NCBI RefSeq assembly: GCF_002754935.1
Contig: NZ_CP018092.1
Location: 248,001-312,000 of the forward strand
Origin: Thermostichus lividus PCC 6715
GTDB taxonomy: Bacteria; Cyanobacteriota; Cyanobacteriia; Thermosynechococcales; Thermosynechococcaceae
Reading direction: 5' to 3'
Length of the DNA: 64,000 bases
The notes under the pieces are model-generated. The model saw nothing but the letters and a program-made list of their open reading frames with translations, was not told where the DNA came from and did no database searches. Both the position numbers and the translations under genes were made by a program. Positions 30,191 through 39,938 of the stretch are shown piece by piece. Every line of letters starts with the position of its first letter. Position 1 is the first letter of the stretch.

Positions 30191-30571
30191 TTACGAGGCA
30201 GAGGGTTGATCCGTAATCTGGGCGATCGCCGTGGCCAAATCTGGCTGGAGGGGCAGAAATTTTTCGAGCCGTACCATTTTTACGGTTTGGGTCACCCGTG
30301 GATTGGTGACAATCTGGAGTTGCCCTTGGTGCTCCTGTGCCTTTTTGGCTAGTTGGACAAGAACTCCCAAGCCTGAACTATCAAGAAATTCAATTTTCGA
30401 GAGGTCAAGGATAATGTTTGCTGGGCCATCGTCAAAGCACTTGGTAATGACTTTGCGGAAGGCAGACTCCGAGAAGGCATCGATGAGACCCGTCAGGCGG
30501 AAAACTTGGTAGTCATCACGCACCTCACGGGTTCCCCGTAAGCTTTGGGTTAGGGAAAGTGGTTCAGAAAT
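30191..30571 (-). CDS. STAS-domain anti-sigma-factor antagonist, possible ATT start
   Basis: A STAS protein of the SpoIIAA/RsbV type, a partner of a serine kinase anti-sigma factor. The phosphorylation site is [26 protein letters not shown] begins the domain. The frame is open upstream to a TTG at 30610 without a ribosome site. A strong AAGGAGG lies five bases before an in-frame ATT at 30571-30569, which is taken as the start ([11 protein letters not shown]..). ATT starts are rare and recall infC. The next alternative, GTG at codon 30 of the open frame, would clip the domain. Confidence 0.8.
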
Positions 30572-30849
30572 GGGAGCCTCCTTAGCAAATAACTCAAGAC
30601 AGAAAAACAAGAAGCCTGTGCTAAATATCTGTAGGCTCTAAAAAACATCAGAACCCTTGGGCACGTCCCAAGACTGGATCCTGCTTTCGTGTTCCCCAGA
30701 TATTCTGCGGCTAGGAATCGGGTTGAGCAACTAAGTATAGCTAAGTATAGGCAAAGCCGTTTGTCTTGTCCATTGCCTCAATAAAAATTTGAATTTGCAG
30801 CAGAGAGTCCTTTGGCAAAATTAGAAATACCCTTTTTAGGAGACCTGCG

Positions 30850-31152
30850 GTGAAACGTTTTGCTGCCTTGCTAGGAGCCAGCAGCCTATGCCTTGGGGCG
30901 CTGCCCACTATAGCAAATACACCCAATACTTACCCACCAGAAGCGGTTGCTGCCTTTATGGCTGACTGTGAACCTAAGTTTGCGGCGCAAGCACCTGCCG
31001 GCTTTGGCGATCGCGGCGATCGCTACTGCACCTGCGTCATTAACCGCCTCCAAGAAACCATGCCCTATGAGCAGTTTCGTCAGCTTGACCCCAACGAGGA
31101 ACCGCCAGAGCTGAAGGCGGCCACCCATAACTGCATTACCTCTATCTTTTAA
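30850..31152 (+). CDS. Small secreted cysteine-containing protein
   Basis: 100 residues starting at a GTG with AGGAG eight bases upstream. A clear signal peptide (MKRFAALLGASSLCLGALPTIA) is followed by a mature part of about 75 residues with four cysteines (ADCEPKF, YCTCVI, HNCITSIF), suggesting two disulfides or a metal or heme site. YCTCVINRLQETMPYEQF resembles a short helical domain seen in small periplasmic proteins of cyanobacteria. The function is unknown. Confidence 0.75.
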   Translation: MKRFAALLGASSLCLGALPTIANTPNTYPPEAVAAFMADCEPKFAAQAPAGFGDRGDRYCTCVINRLQETMPYEQFRQLDPNEEPPELKAATHNCITSIF

Positions 31153-31167
31153 GATGTTAAAGATGCC

Positions 31168-31200
31168 TTGACATCCTCCCCTTGCTAACGGGGTTGCCGG
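31168..31200 (+). repeat. Solitary IS200/IS605-type end hairpin in front of phr
   Basis: TTGACATCCTCCCC with a CCCC/GGGG stem, the pattern of TnpB-type element ends. It lies in the 5' leader of the photolyase gene, and its right edge reaches the ribosome site (GGAGG). Confidence 0.5.
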
Positions 31201-31208
31201 AGGTTTGG

Positions 31209-32624
31209 ATGAGTTACCCCCTACATCTGTTTTGGCACCGCCGCGACCTGCGCCTTGCCGATAACTTAGGTTTGTACGCAGCGCGGCAGCACACCCCAAC
31301 GGTGGTTGGGGTCTTCTGTTTTGACCCAGCACTGCTGCAAGGGCAAGATGTGGCCGCAGTGCGGGTGGCCTACTTGCTGGGGTGCCTACAGGCGCTCAAG
31401 GAAGCGTACCAGCAACGGGGAGGCTGTCTGCTCATGGTGCAGGGGGATCCGCGGCAAGTGATCCCAGAGGTGGCCACCACCTTAAAGGCCACAGCGGTAC
31501 ACTGGCACGAAGACGTGGAACCCTACGCCAGAGAGCGCGATCGCGTCGTTGCCGCCACCCTAAATGACCTTGGCATCGCCGTTCACCGCCAGTGGGATCA
31601 GCTATTGCACCCCCCCAGTGCTGTGCAAACCCAACAGGGACAGCCCTACACTGTCTATACCCCCTTTTGGCGCAATTGGTCAGCCCTGCCCAAAGCCGCT
31701 CCCGTGCCACCGCCACCAGACTTTGCCCCCCTAGAGGCCACCGAAATAGCGAGCATCCCCTTGCCCAGCACCCATGACTTAGGCTTTGACTGGTCGGGGG
31801 AGTTGATTTTAGCTCCAGGAGAAGCAGCAGCAGCCCAACAGCTCGCGCACTTCAGCCAGCACGCCATTTACGAATACGGTGAGCAGCGGAACTACCCCGG
31901 GCGACCCGGCACTGCCCTATTAAGCCCTGCCTTAAAATTTGGCGTGATCGGCATTCGCACCGTCTGGGCCGCCAGTGAAGCAGCCCTCGAGCACGCCCGT
32001 AGTGATGAAGCCCGTGCGAGTATTCGCACGTGGCAGCAGGAACTGGCCTGGCGGGAATTCTATCAGCACGCCCTCTACTGGTTTCCAGAGTTGGCCGAAC
32101 GTCCCTATCGTCAAGGGTTTGCCAGCTTTCCGTGGGTAAATGACATATCACAGTTTGAGGCTTGGTGTCGCGGCGAGACCGGCTACCCGATAGTGGATGC
32201 CGCCATGCGCCAGTTGAACGAAACCGGTTGGATGCACAACCGCTGTCGCATGATTGTCGCCAGCTTTCTCACAAAGGACTTAATCATTAATCCACAGTGG
32301 GGGGAGCGGTATTTTATGCAGCGCCTCATCGATGGCGATTTAGCCGCAAACAATGGCGGCTGGCAGTGGAGTGCCTCCAGTGGCATGGATCCAAAGCCAC
32401 TGCGCATTTTTAATCCCATGAGCCAAGCACAAAAATTTGACCCCGATGCCGACTATATCCGTCGGTGGCTACCGGAACTGCGCTCGGTTGACACGCCAGA
32501 GTTACTATCCGGGAGTATTTCTCCGTTGGAGCGTCATCGCTGTGGCTATCCGCCCCCCATCGTCGATCACCACGTGCAACAGCAACGCTTTAAGCAAATG
32601 TATCACGACCATTTCCGCCGCTGA
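31209..32624 (+). CDS. phr: Deoxyribodipyrimidine photolyase (class I CPD)
   Basis: Repairs cyclobutane pyrimidine dimers using blue light and FAD; 471 residues. The N-terminal antenna domain begins [17 protein letters not shown]. The FAD domain carries [39 protein letters not shown] and [16 protein letters not shown], the signatures of CPD photolyases. The ATG was chosen nine codons inside the open frame because GGAGG lies just before it. The 8-HDF type of antenna is likely for cyanobacteria but not proven. Confidence 0.94.
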   Translation: MSYPLHLFWHRRDLRLADNLGLYAARQHTPTVVGVFCFDPALLQGQDVAAVRVAYLLGCLQALKEAYQQRGGCLLMVQGDPRQVIPEVATTLKATAVHWHEDVEPYARERDRVVAATLNDLGIAVHRQWDQLLHPPSAVQTQQGQPYTVYTPFWRNWSALPKAAPVPPPPDFAPLEATEIASIPLPSTHDLGFDWSGELILAPGEAAAAQQLAHFSQHAIYEYGEQRNYPGRPGTALLSPALKFGVIGIRTVWAASEAALEHARSDEARASIRTWQQELAWREFYQHALYWFPELAERPYRQGFASFPWVNDISQFEAWCRGETGYPIVDAAMRQLNETGWMHNRCRMIVASFLTKDLIINPQWGERYFMQRLIDGDLAANNGGWQWSASSGMDPKPLRIFNPMSQAQKFDPDADYIRRWLPELRSVDTPELLSGSISPLERHRCGYPPPIVDHHVQQQRFKQMYHDHFRR

Positions 32625-32702
32625 GTTCCCTCGATTCCCTTGCGACCAGAACAGCGTTATCCTGAAAAGGAATCATTGTTCGGTTGCCCTTGGCTCACAC
32701 TC

Positions 32703-33530
32703 ATGAATATCCTTGGTAATCTGCTCACTCCCCCCACCACTCCCGTGCAAACCCGCCCCCGCCGTGGGATTGAAATTAAATCTAAGCGGGAAATTGACAT
32801 TATGCGGCAAGCCTCACGGATTGTGGCTACCGTCTTGAAAGAAATTTCCGAGATCATCAAGCCCGGGATGACCACCGCCGATCTTGATGCCTATGCGGAG
32901 CAGCGAATTCGGGAGATGGGAGCTACCCCCAGTTTTAAGGGTTACCAAGGGTTTCCGGCTTCCATTTGCGCCTCAATTAATAATGAAGTGGTTCACGGTA
33001 TCCCCAGCCCCCGCAAGGTAATCCGCAACGGCGATATTGTGAAAATCGATACTGGCGCTTACTACAATGGGTTCCATGGTGACTCCTGCATTACCATTGC
33101 CGTGGGTCAGGTGTCGGAGAGTGCCAGTAAATTAGTCAAAGTAGCCGAAGAAGCACTCTATCGGGGGATTGAGCAAGTCAAAGAAGGCAACTACCTGATG
33201 GATTTGGCGGGAGCCATTCAAGACTACGTGGAAGCCAATGGGTTTGTTGTGGTTGAGGATTTTACTGGCCATGGGGTAGGGCGCAATCTTCACGAAGAAC
33301 CGTCAGTGTTTAACTTTCGCACGAATGAATTGAAGAATGTGCGACTGCGCTCAGGGATGACCCTTGCCATTGAACCCATTGTGAACGCTGGGTCGAAGCA
33401 GGTGCGAATTTTGCAGGATCGCTGGACAGCGGTGACGGTGGACAATTCCCTGTCAGCCCAGTTTGAGCATACTGTCTTGGTTACCAAGACAGGCTATGAA
33501 ATCCTCACGGATCGCCAACTGGTGAGCTAA
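32703..33530 (+). CDS. map: Methionine aminopeptidase, type I
   Basis: Removes N-terminal Met from new proteins; 275 residues. The five metal ligands are visible in [13 protein letters not shown] (two Asp), [12 protein letters not shown] (His), AIEPIV (Glu) and FEHTVLV (Glu). It has a 20-residue N-terminal extension ([21 protein letters not shown]) before the core, as in other cyanobacterial copies. The ATG is preferred to the upstream in-frame start at 32640. Confidence 0.94.
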   Translation: MNILGNLLTPPTTPVQTRPRRGIEIKSKREIDIMRQASRIVATVLKEISEIIKPGMTTADLDAYAEQRIREMGATPSFKGYQGFPASICASINNEVVHGIPSPRKVIRNGDIVKIDTGAYYNGFHGDSCITIAVGQVSESASKLVKVAEEALYRGIEQVKEGNYLMDLAGAIQDYVEANGFVVVEDFTGHGVGRNLHEEPSVFNFRTNELKNVRLRSGMTLAIEPIVNAGSKQVRILQDRWTAVTVDNSLSAQFEHTVLVTKTGYEILTDRQLVS

Positions 33531-33532
33531 GG

Positions 33533-34090
33533 ATGAGTAACACCCACAGTCCCGCTGAGGTGCTCGAACGTCATTGTTTCTGCCGTAGTCGCAAGTTTAC
33601 GTTTGAGGTCAATCAGTATCGCCTCCCTCACGGTGCAGTGGCAGTGATGGGAACGGTGCGGCATCCAGGGGGTGCTTTGGCGGTGCCTGTAACCCCTAGT
33701 GGTCATCTGGTACTGGTGAAACAATACCGTTTTGCTACTGAGAAGTATCTCCTTGAATTTCCGGCAGGTACCGTAGAGGATCATGAAAATCCCTTTAAGA
33801 CCATTGAGCGGGAAATACAGGAGGAAACGGGCTACCGTGCCCACCAGTGGCAACCCCTTGGCGAGTTTTACATTGCCCCTGGCTACTCCGATGAAGTCAT
33901 CTACGCCTATTTGGCCACCGATCTTGAACCCTTAGCCACCCCTCCAGCGCAGGATGATGATGAGCACATTGAAACCCTAGAGTTCAGTATTCCCGATTTT
34001 GAAGCGGCTATTCGCAGTGGTCAGGTGGTCGATGCCAAAACCATTACCAGTTTCTATTTAGCCCTGCCCTATTTATCTGCTACAAGCTAA
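33533..34090 (+). CDS. Nudix hydrolase (ADP-ribose pyrophosphatase type)
   Basis: A 185-residue Nudix enzyme. The Nudix box reads GTVEDHENPFKTIEREIQEETGY, matching Gx5Ex7REUxEExGU. LVLVKQYRFATEKYLLEFPAG before it is typical of ADP-ribose or nucleotide-sugar pyrophosphatases. It starts two bases after the map stop, so it is probably co-transcribed. The exact substrate is not determined. Confidence 0.9.
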   Translation: MSNTHSPAEVLERHCFCRSRKFTFEVNQYRLPHGAVAVMGTVRHPGGALAVPVTPSGHLVLVKQYRFATEKYLLEFPAGTVEDHENPFKTIEREIQEETGYRAHQWQPLGEFYIAPGYSDEVIYAYLATDLEPLATPPAQDDDEHIETLEFSIPDFEAAIRSGQVVDAKTITSFYLALPYLSATS

Positions 34091-34163
34091 AGTATAGGGA
34101 ACCGATACATCGATGCATTGCGTCCCAAGGTAGTTAGGTGCACTCCAGCAAGGAGACAAGCCA

Positions 34164-34754
34164 GTGATCTCGAAAGTGACTCGTTCCCGTCCTGCTCTAA
34201 TTGTGCTAGCGGCAGTCGGCTTGGCCTCAGCAGGGACGGCAGTATGGCTCACCCTCAATCCACCACGGTTTGATGACCCACAGCCGCAACCCACCCCCAC
34301 CGATGTTGCTCGACAGCAGGACACGCAAGTGTTTTGGCTGGTGAGTGAGGGAGATGCATTGGTATTGGTGCCAACGACAGTCCGCCTTGAAGGTGACCCA
34401 GCCCAACCAGAACTCTTGATCAAGTCCCGACTGGAGCGGTTATTTGCTGGGCCGGTCAATGCAGATGTGGCCACCAGTATTCCTGAAAATACGCGATTGA
34501 ATCGCGTCGAGGTCAAGGCGGATGGGATTCATATTGATGTGTCAAGAGAGTTTACCCGTGGCGGTGGTAGCACCTCAATGCAAGGACGTTTAGGCCAAGT
34601 GATCTTTACTGCAACAGCGAATGATCCCGAGGCTCCTGTGTGGATTTCTGTGGCTGGAGAGCCGTTACGGGTTCTAGGGGGGGAGGGGCTGGAGGTAACC
34701 CAACCGATGACCCGCAAGCAGTTTCAAGCGGCGTTTCCTTTGCGCCGCCAATAG
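34164..34754 (+). CDS. GerMN-domain protein with N-terminal membrane anchor
   Basis: 196 residues from a GTG start. The N-terminal hydrophobic segment (ALIVLAAVGLASAGTAVWL) is an anchor or signal, followed by a Pro-rich linker, then a GerMN domain (VFWLVSEGDALVLVPTTVRL .. FAGPVNADVATSIPENTRLNRVEV .. VIFTATAN) to the end. GerMN is known from spore-germination protein GerM, and in non-sporeformers occurs in envelope proteins of unknown role. The end overlaps the convergent permease by 31 bases. Confidence 0.86.
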   Translation: MISKVTRSRPALIVLAAVGLASAGTAVWLTLNPPRFDDPQPQPTPTDVARQQDTQVFWLVSEGDALVLVPTTVRLEGDPAQPELLIKSRLERLFAGPVNADVATSIPENTRLNRVEVKADGIHIDVSREFTRGGGSTSMQGRLGQVIFTATANDPEAPVWISVAGEPLRVLGGEGLEVTQPMTRKQFQAAFPLRRQ

Positions 34755-36001
34755 TGCCACGCCAAACCGATGACAATGAGGCCACTGCCGCTGCACCACA
34801 CCACTGGCTCCACCCAAACGGTAAGCCCGCCACAGCCCACTAGCCCGACAATTGCTAACCAGCGGGGAAACTGGCGATCGCCCTCTGGCAGTTGTAGTGC
34901 AGCCCAGTTGGTAATGGCATAGTAAATCAAGACACTGAAGGCGCTAAACGACCAGGTGGTTTTGACATTGCCAAGGAGCACGAGCAGACAAATCCCCAAA
35001 CTGACCGTCAGAATGGCCGCCGTGGGTCGAGATCCCTCCAGACTAATCTGCGCCAATACCGCTGGTAAATCTCCCCGCCGTGCCATGGCCAACACCATCC
35101 GCGACAGGCCAAGGATCAGGTTGAGCAAAATACCAACCATGGCAGAAATGGCACCCATAGCAATGAAAGGACGCACCCAAGGGACACCAAAACTAGTCAC
35201 CAGTACCTCTAGGGGAGCGGCTTGCTGATGGGCAGCCTGCCCCAACGCGGTTGGCCCTACCCCAGCTAGGGCGACAACAGTAACAGCACCGTAGAGCAAC
35301 ATCACAAGGCCAATAGTCACACCAATGGCGCGGGGAATCGTTTGCTGGGGGGCTTTCACTTCCTCGCCGAGAACGGTAATACGGGCGTAGCCGCTGTAGG
35401 CCACAAACATCAGGGCGGTGGCCTGGAGGACATCCGGTAACCGCAAGGGATCCCAGCCTAGGGTTAATCCTACCCAAGCTTGGCGTTGGGCGTACTGCGC
35501 TGCCACAATGACAAAGGTCAATAAGCTTAAGAACGTGACGGTGAGAATGGCTAGATTGACGTGGCTGGAGCGGCGCACCCCTAAAATGACCACCCCAGTG
35601 AGCAGCCAAATTAAGGCGATGGCACCAACGACAGGCGCCGAATCATCGAGGTTGACTGCTGGCAGCACGCTTAACAGATAACCCATACACCCTAAGGCGG
35701 CAGTAGCGGCTGAGGCTGACTTGGCCACCAGAAACATCCAGCCCGCGGTGAACCCCAAGGCGGGGCTAAGGTAGCGATAGCCATACTCATAGGTGCCGCC
35801 ACTGAGGGGGTGGCTGGCCGCCAGTTGGGCGCTGCTTAACCCATTGCACAATGCCAGTCCAGCCGCTAAGGCGAGGGCAACTAATACCCATGAGCCAGCG
35901 ATGCCCGCTGCAATCCCGAGACTGACAAAAATACCCGTGCCGATCATGGAGCCAAGACCCGTGAGGATGGCTCCCGTGAGACCCAGTTCCCGTTTGAGCA
36001 T
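34724..36001 (-). CDS. APC-family amino acid permease
   Basis: 425 residues with 12 hydrophobic segments. The first helix carries the APC unwound motif GSMIGTGIFVSLG; SAQLAASHPLSGGTYEYGYR and FVAYSGYARITVLGEEVKAPQQTIPRAI are typical of the amino acid/polyamine/organocation family. The substrate is not determined. It lies four bases downstream of the DMT transporter on the same strand, so they are probably one operon. Confidence 0.9.
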   Translation of the reverse strand: MLKRELGLTGAILTGLGSMIGTGIFVSLGIAAGIAGSWVLVALALAAGLALCNGLSSAQLAASHPLSGGTYEYGYRYLSPALGFTAGWMFLVAKSASAATAALGCMGYLLSVLPAVNLDDSAPVVGAIALIWLLTGVVILGVRRSSHVNLAILTVTFLSLLTFVIVAAQYAQRQAWVGLTLGWDPLRLPDVLQATALMFVAYSGYARITVLGEEVKAPQQTIPRAIGVTIGLVMLLYGAVTVVALAGVGPTALGQAAHQQAAPLEVLVTSFGVPWVRPFIAMGAISAMVGILLNLILGLSRMVLAMARRGDLPAVLAQISLEGSRPTAAILTVSLGICLLVLLGNVKTTWSFSAFSVLIYYAITNWAALQLPEGDRQFPRWLAIVGLVGCGGLTVWVEPVVWCSGSGLIVIGLAWHYWRRKGNAA

Positions 36002-36004
36002 TGT

Positions 36005-37000
36005 TTAGGAGTGATCTGATACGTTGACTGTAACAGTCTCTGAGGGGCGTAATTGTCTGGATAGGGGTAACTGCTGCCATTGGCTCCCGAGCACGTGGCG
36101 CTGATTAATGAGGTAGATGCTGATGAGGGTGAAACCAACCCCTAGCAATTGTAGCCGACTCAGGGTTTCTGCCAAGAGCAGATGGCCAAAGGTGAGGGCA
36201 AACACCGGGGTTAAAAAGGTGAGGGCACTCAGGCTGGTTAGGTTGCCTTGGGCCGCAAAGTAAAAGAACACACCGTAGGCAATGGCACTGCCAAAGACGG
36301 TGGCATACCCTAGATTGAGGAGATCCCCAAGGTGCAGGTTCAACCACGGTGCTGGCTGGTGTAGGCTGGCGATCGCCAACAGGGGTAGCCCCCCCAAGAC
36401 CATATGCCAGCCGGTGGCCACAATCGGATCGACATGGCGTGCCACTGGCCGCATCAAAATCGTCCCCACTGCCATTGAGAGCGCCGCTAAGAGCATCCAC
36501 AATTCGCCTCGCTGCCCCCAGTGGTGCCAAGAAATGGCGGCGAACGGTTGCGGCTGTTGTAGCAGGTGCAGTAGATCGTCCCCTAGGCCAATGCAGCTAA
36601 TGCCCAGCACCCCTAGCCCTAATCCCAGCCAGCCCCACCCCCCGACGCGCTCAGCGTAGAGCCAGCGAGCAAGCAAGGCCACCGCCAAGGGTTGGGAGTC
36701 AATCATCACTGAGCCTAGCCCTGCCCCGGTCTTGGCTAAGCCAGTGGCTAAAAATCCCTGAAATAATAACCCATCCACTACTGCAAATAGGAGAATCCAG
36801 CCCCATGCCTTAGGGGTACTTGGTTGCGGTTTCCCCAAGGCGATCGCTAAAAGGATCACAAGCACTCCGGCGGGCACTAGTCGCACCCCTGCAACAAAGA
36901 AGGGGGAGGTATGGGGCAGCACCTCTTTCATGGCCACCATTGCTGTTCCCCAGAAGAAGAAGGGGGAAATGAGGATGAAGCGTTGTAGCAGGGTGGTCAC
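36005..37000 (-). CDS. EamA/DMT-family transporter
   Basis: 331 residues with ten membrane segments in two EamA halves, from the drug/metabolite transporter superfamily. The N-terminus SPFFFWGTAMVAMKEVLPHTSPFFVAGVRLVPAGVLVI is characteristic of the cyanobacterial branch. The second half ends TPVFALTFGHLLLAETLSRLQLLGVGFTLISIYLINQ. Substrate unknown. A 30-residue polar C-terminal tail follows. Confidence 0.9.
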   Translation of the reverse strand: MTTLLQRFILISPFFFWGTAMVAMKEVLPHTSPFFVAGVRLVPAGVLVILLAIALGKPQPSTPKAWGWILLFAVVDGLLFQGFLATGLAKTGAGLGSVMIDSQPLAVALLARWLYAERVGGWGWLGLGLGVLGISCIGLGDDLLHLLQQPQPFAAISWHHWGQRGELWMLLAALSMAVGTILMRPVARHVDPIVATGWHMVLGGLPLLAIASLHQPAPWLNLHLGDLLNLGYATVFGSAIAYGVFFYFAAQGNLTSLSALTFLTPVFALTFGHLLLAETLSRLQLLGVGFTLISIYLINQRHVLGSQWQQLPLSRQLRPSETVTVNVSDHS

Positions 37001-37155
37001 GGCAGTCTAGGGTAAATTGTTAAGGATTATTACGTTTTATTTACCTAGATTATACCGCCTGTTTCACATTGGTGCAGCAGTGGTGAATGGTGAGGCCATG
37101 GCGATCGCACTCGATGTAGTCGTCGCGGTAGAGGCTTGCGGGGGTGTCCATGCAG

Positions 37156-38127
37156 TTAGCTCCAAGGCAACAAACAGGTCAAGGTCTGTAACTCGGTTGC
37201 AGGGCTCAGATCAAGCTGGGCTAGAAGCATCCGATCTAAGGCCATGGCACCACACAGGAGCATCATATACAAAATCGAAAATTTGAAGAGGGAGCGCGCC
37301 CGCTCTTTGTCACTGGGGACTTGGGTGAGGTGCCAAGCGCGATAGAGAAACCCTCCCCCCAAGGCGATCGCTGCTAGACCGTAGCCCCAGCCCACCACAC
37401 CACAGGGATAGATCAGCAATAGGGAGGTTGGAACTAACGCAAGGGTATAGAGGAAAATTTGCCGTGCAGTGGTCGCGTCGCCATCGACCACCGGTAACAT
37501 TGGCACGTTCACCCGGGCATAATCGTCTTGGATGAGCATGGCCAAGGGCCAAAAGTGGGGGGGAGTCCAGATAAAAATAATGGCAAAAAGCACCCACGCT
37601 GCCCAACTGAGTTCACCGGTGACGGCTGCCCAGCCCACAAGGGGAGGAATGGCACCAGCGGCACCGCCAATGACAATATTCTGAGGGGAAGAGCGCTTTA
37701 GCCAGTGGGTATAGACCCCCACATAAACCGCAATACCCGCCATGGCTAAGCACGCACTCAGGAGGTTTGCAAAGACGGCGAGGAGAATAAAGGCGATCGC
37801 CGCGAGGGTGAGGGCAAAAAGTAAGGCTTCTAGGGGCGACACCCGTCCCGATGGCAGGGGGCGATGGCGAGTACGCTCCATGATTGCATCAATATCGCGA
37901 TCGTAGAGGCAGTTAATGGTGTTGGCGGCTCCCGCGGCACAGGCACCACTCAGCAAGGTGACAAGGAGTAACCACGGTGAGACAGTGCCTTCACTGGCCA
38001 CCACCATAGCGGCAGCGGTGGTAATCAAAAACAGGAGGATTAAGCGGGGCTTGGTCAGTTGCCAATAATCTGCCAATAGACTTTGCCAAGCCCGAGGCGT
38101 GGTGGCTGTCAAGATAGTTTCTGGCAT
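37156..38127 (-). CDS. ctaB: Protoheme IX farnesyltransferase (heme O synthase)
   Basis: A 323-residue UbiA-type prenyltransferase that adds farnesyl to heme b to make heme O for cytochrome oxidase. Seven to nine membrane segments. The first Asp-rich motif is [26 protein letters not shown] and the second part has [13 protein letters not shown]. It lies 20 bases downstream of ctaA on the same strand: together they make heme A. The oxidase subunit genes are not in the window. Confidence 0.94.
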   Translation of the reverse strand: MPETILTATTPRAWQSLLADYWQLTKPRLILLFLITTAAAMVVASEGTVSPWLLLVTLLSGACAAGAANTINCLYDRDIDAIMERTRHRPLPSGRVSPLEALLFALTLAAIAFILLAVFANLLSACLAMAGIAVYVGVYTHWLKRSSPQNIVIGGAAGAIPPLVGWAAVTGELSWAAWVLFAIIFIWTPPHFWPLAMLIQDDYARVNVPMLPVVDGDATTARQIFLYTLALVPTSLLLIYPCGVVGWGYGLAAIALGGGFLYRAWHLTQVPSDKERARSLFKFSILYMMLLCGAMALDRMLLAQLDLSPATELQTLTCLLPWS

Positions 38128-38147
38128 AGGGTCAGTCCTGTAGGGTG

Positions 38148-39113
38148 CTAGGGGGCGATCGCCCCATTGGCGGCAGAGTTAGCGCGATCGCGCCCGGCAA
38201 GGGTAGTCAAGGCCACCAGTAAGCCAAGGAGAGTTGCCCCAACAAGCTGGTGCGCTACGGTGAGCGGCGGCACCTGTAGCTTGAGTTGGAACGTTGCTAC
38301 CCCTAAACCAATTTGAGCCGCAATAACAAACAGCAAACTAAAACTGAGCTGCCGCAGTACAGTTGCCAAGGCGGGGCTACGCCATGCAACAGTCACCACG
38401 GCAAGAACGCTTAAGGTGGCCGGCGCAACCCCTAATAAGTGGCTATTGAGCACATGACACAGGCGATCGCCGTACAGGCACTGATGCACAGCCCATTGGG
38501 AAGACACCAGCCCGCCGAGGATGCTCTGGCCATAGACACACACCGTTGCAATGGCAGCAGTTAACCTTAGCCACCGCGATGTGCCGGTTCCCTGAAACGG
38601 CACCAGCCCCACCGTGATACTGACCAACAGGCAAAAGAAAAGCAGCCCCATGCCCAAGTGAGCCGTGACCACTTCAAACCGCAGCAGTTCTGTTACGGTC
38701 AAGCCACCGAGAATCCCCTGAAGCACCACAAGAGCAAGGGCGCTGGCCGCCGCATAGGGTAACCAACGGGGCAAGGCGTGTCGCCATGCAATGCTCAACC
38801 CCGCAAAGGCGATCGCCATCCCGCCCAAGCTCGTCGCTAGCAGACGATGAAACCACTCTAGGAAGACCTGTAGGTTCATTTGCTTTTGGGGAACCAAGGT
38901 GCCAAAACACAGGGGCCAATCGGGACAGGCCAGACCGGCATCCATAACGCGGGTGGCACTGCCAACGGCCATCAAAACGAGCGTAAAGAGACTCATCAGC
39001 AGCACGAGTCGCATTATCCATTGACGACGGTTGTCAAGCGCAACTAGCGAACTAGACTCTTGGAGATCAAAGCGCCCAAGCACTGATTTTTCCTCGACAG
39101 CAACATTCCCCAT
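38148..39113 (-). CDS. ctaA: Heme A synthase (COX15/CtaA)
   Basis: A 321-residue membrane protein that oxidises the methyl of heme O to a formyl group. Eight membrane helices; candidate heme-ligand histidines in [26 protein letters not shown] and [12 protein letters not shown]. The conserved pair of cysteines seen in many bacterial forms is suggested by [12 protein letters not shown]. First gene of the ctaA-ctaB pair. Its N-terminus has a 35-residue soluble extension. Confidence 0.93.
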   Translation of the reverse strand: MGNVAVEEKSVLGRFDLQESSSLVALDNRRQWIMRLVLLMSLFTLVLMAVGSATRVMDAGLACPDWPLCFGTLVPQKQMNLQVFLEWFHRLLATSLGGMAIAFAGLSIAWRHALPRWLPYAAASALALVVLQGILGGLTVTELLRFEVVTAHLGMGLLFFCLLVSITVGLVPFQGTGTSRWLRLTAAIATVCVYGQSILGGLVSSQWAVHQCLYGDRLCHVLNSHLLGVAPATLSVLAVVTVAWRSPALATVLRQLSFSLLFVIAAQIGLGVATFQLKLQVPPLTVAHQLVGATLLGLLVALTTLAGRDRANSAANGAIAP

Positions 39114-39240
39114 GGTAAAGAGGCTAAGGGCGGGATCAGGGGTGCGGTAAAAATCTATAGCTTTTCTTTAAGTTTCAATCAGAGTATAAATATTCTTTAC
39201 GTATTGATTCTAGTTTGTTCTAGCATTGGCCTATATTGGC

Positions 39241-39840
39241 CTAAAACGAGGGTTCCCCAGGGCTGGGTTGGCGTTGCAAAAAGTGTAGGAAGTCGAGAAG
39301 TTCCTCATCACTCAGTTGTTGGCGCGATCGCTTGCCATAGCGCTCTAGCAAACACGCACGACCTTGGGCGTCCGTCCAGCCAAGGCGTTTCATCTCAACG
39401 GTGGTTTGGGCAATTTCATCGGCAAAGTCCACTGGTTCCTGTTTCGGAGCCACTTTCTCTGCGGCGGGTTTGTTGGCAGCCCTACCCCGCCGCGCAACGG
39501 GTGGAGGAGCAGGCTCTAACATCAGCTCTGAGGTCTCGTCCTCCGGCCATGGTGCTGCCCCTAAAGCGGCGCGTTGAGGAGATGGGTCTGCGGCAATTAA
39601 CTCAGCTTGGGTTTGTAGGGGTAGGTGAATCCCCAGCAGTTGCAATGCCCGTTGCCGGGCGCTATCCTCTGCCTGCTCAAGGGTGGGGGCGGCGGCCATT
39701 CCCGTGGCCAGAACACTGCCCCCGACCAAGAGGGAGGTTTTGACAATAAAGAGGTCGTCATGAATTTGTAGCAGTTCACTGACCAAGCTGCCCGTAGGAT
39801 AGCGACGATGGAATTCGCTCAGAGTATGCACATCCGCCAT
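39241..39840 (-). CDS. Conserved cyanobacterial protein of unknown function
   Basis: 199 residues, soluble. The N-terminal domain (FHRRYPTGSLVSELLQIHDDLFIVKTSLLVGGSVLATGMAAAPTLEQAEDSARQRALQLLG) is a compact alpha/beta unit reminiscent of Rad52/DdrA-type annealing domains, but this is only an impression. A variable Pro/Ala-rich linker follows, then a conserved C-terminal helical segment (MKRLGWTDAQGRACLLERYGKRSRQQLSDEELLDFLHFL). A role in DNA metabolism is possible; ssb is found 2.4 kb upstream on the same strand. Confidence 0.65.
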   Translation of the reverse strand: MADVHTLSEFHRRYPTGSLVSELLQIHDDLFIVKTSLLVGGSVLATGMAAAPTLEQAEDSARQRALQLLGIHLPLQTQAELIAADPSPQRAALGAAPWPEDETSELMLEPAPPPVARRGRAANKPAAEKVAPKQEPVDFADEIAQTTVEMKRLGWTDAQGRACLLERYGKRSRQQLSDEELLDFLHFLQRQPSPGEPSF

Positions 39841-39938
39841 GGCGATCGCCTCTCAGCAATACCAGCAATCCCGTTCATCGTAGCTTATCTGGCTGTCGCT
39901 GCTAAGGGCAAGCAGGCAGAATTTTAGCAGTAGGCGCT

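Noticed and set aside
30730-30752. Short tandem CTAAGTATAG copies
   Set aside because: Only two copies of about ten bases. No structure or array.
37017-37286. 89-codon ORF at the end of ctaB
   Set aside because: It runs opposite the ctaB 3' end and into its downstream spacer, with no ribosome site or recognisable protein.
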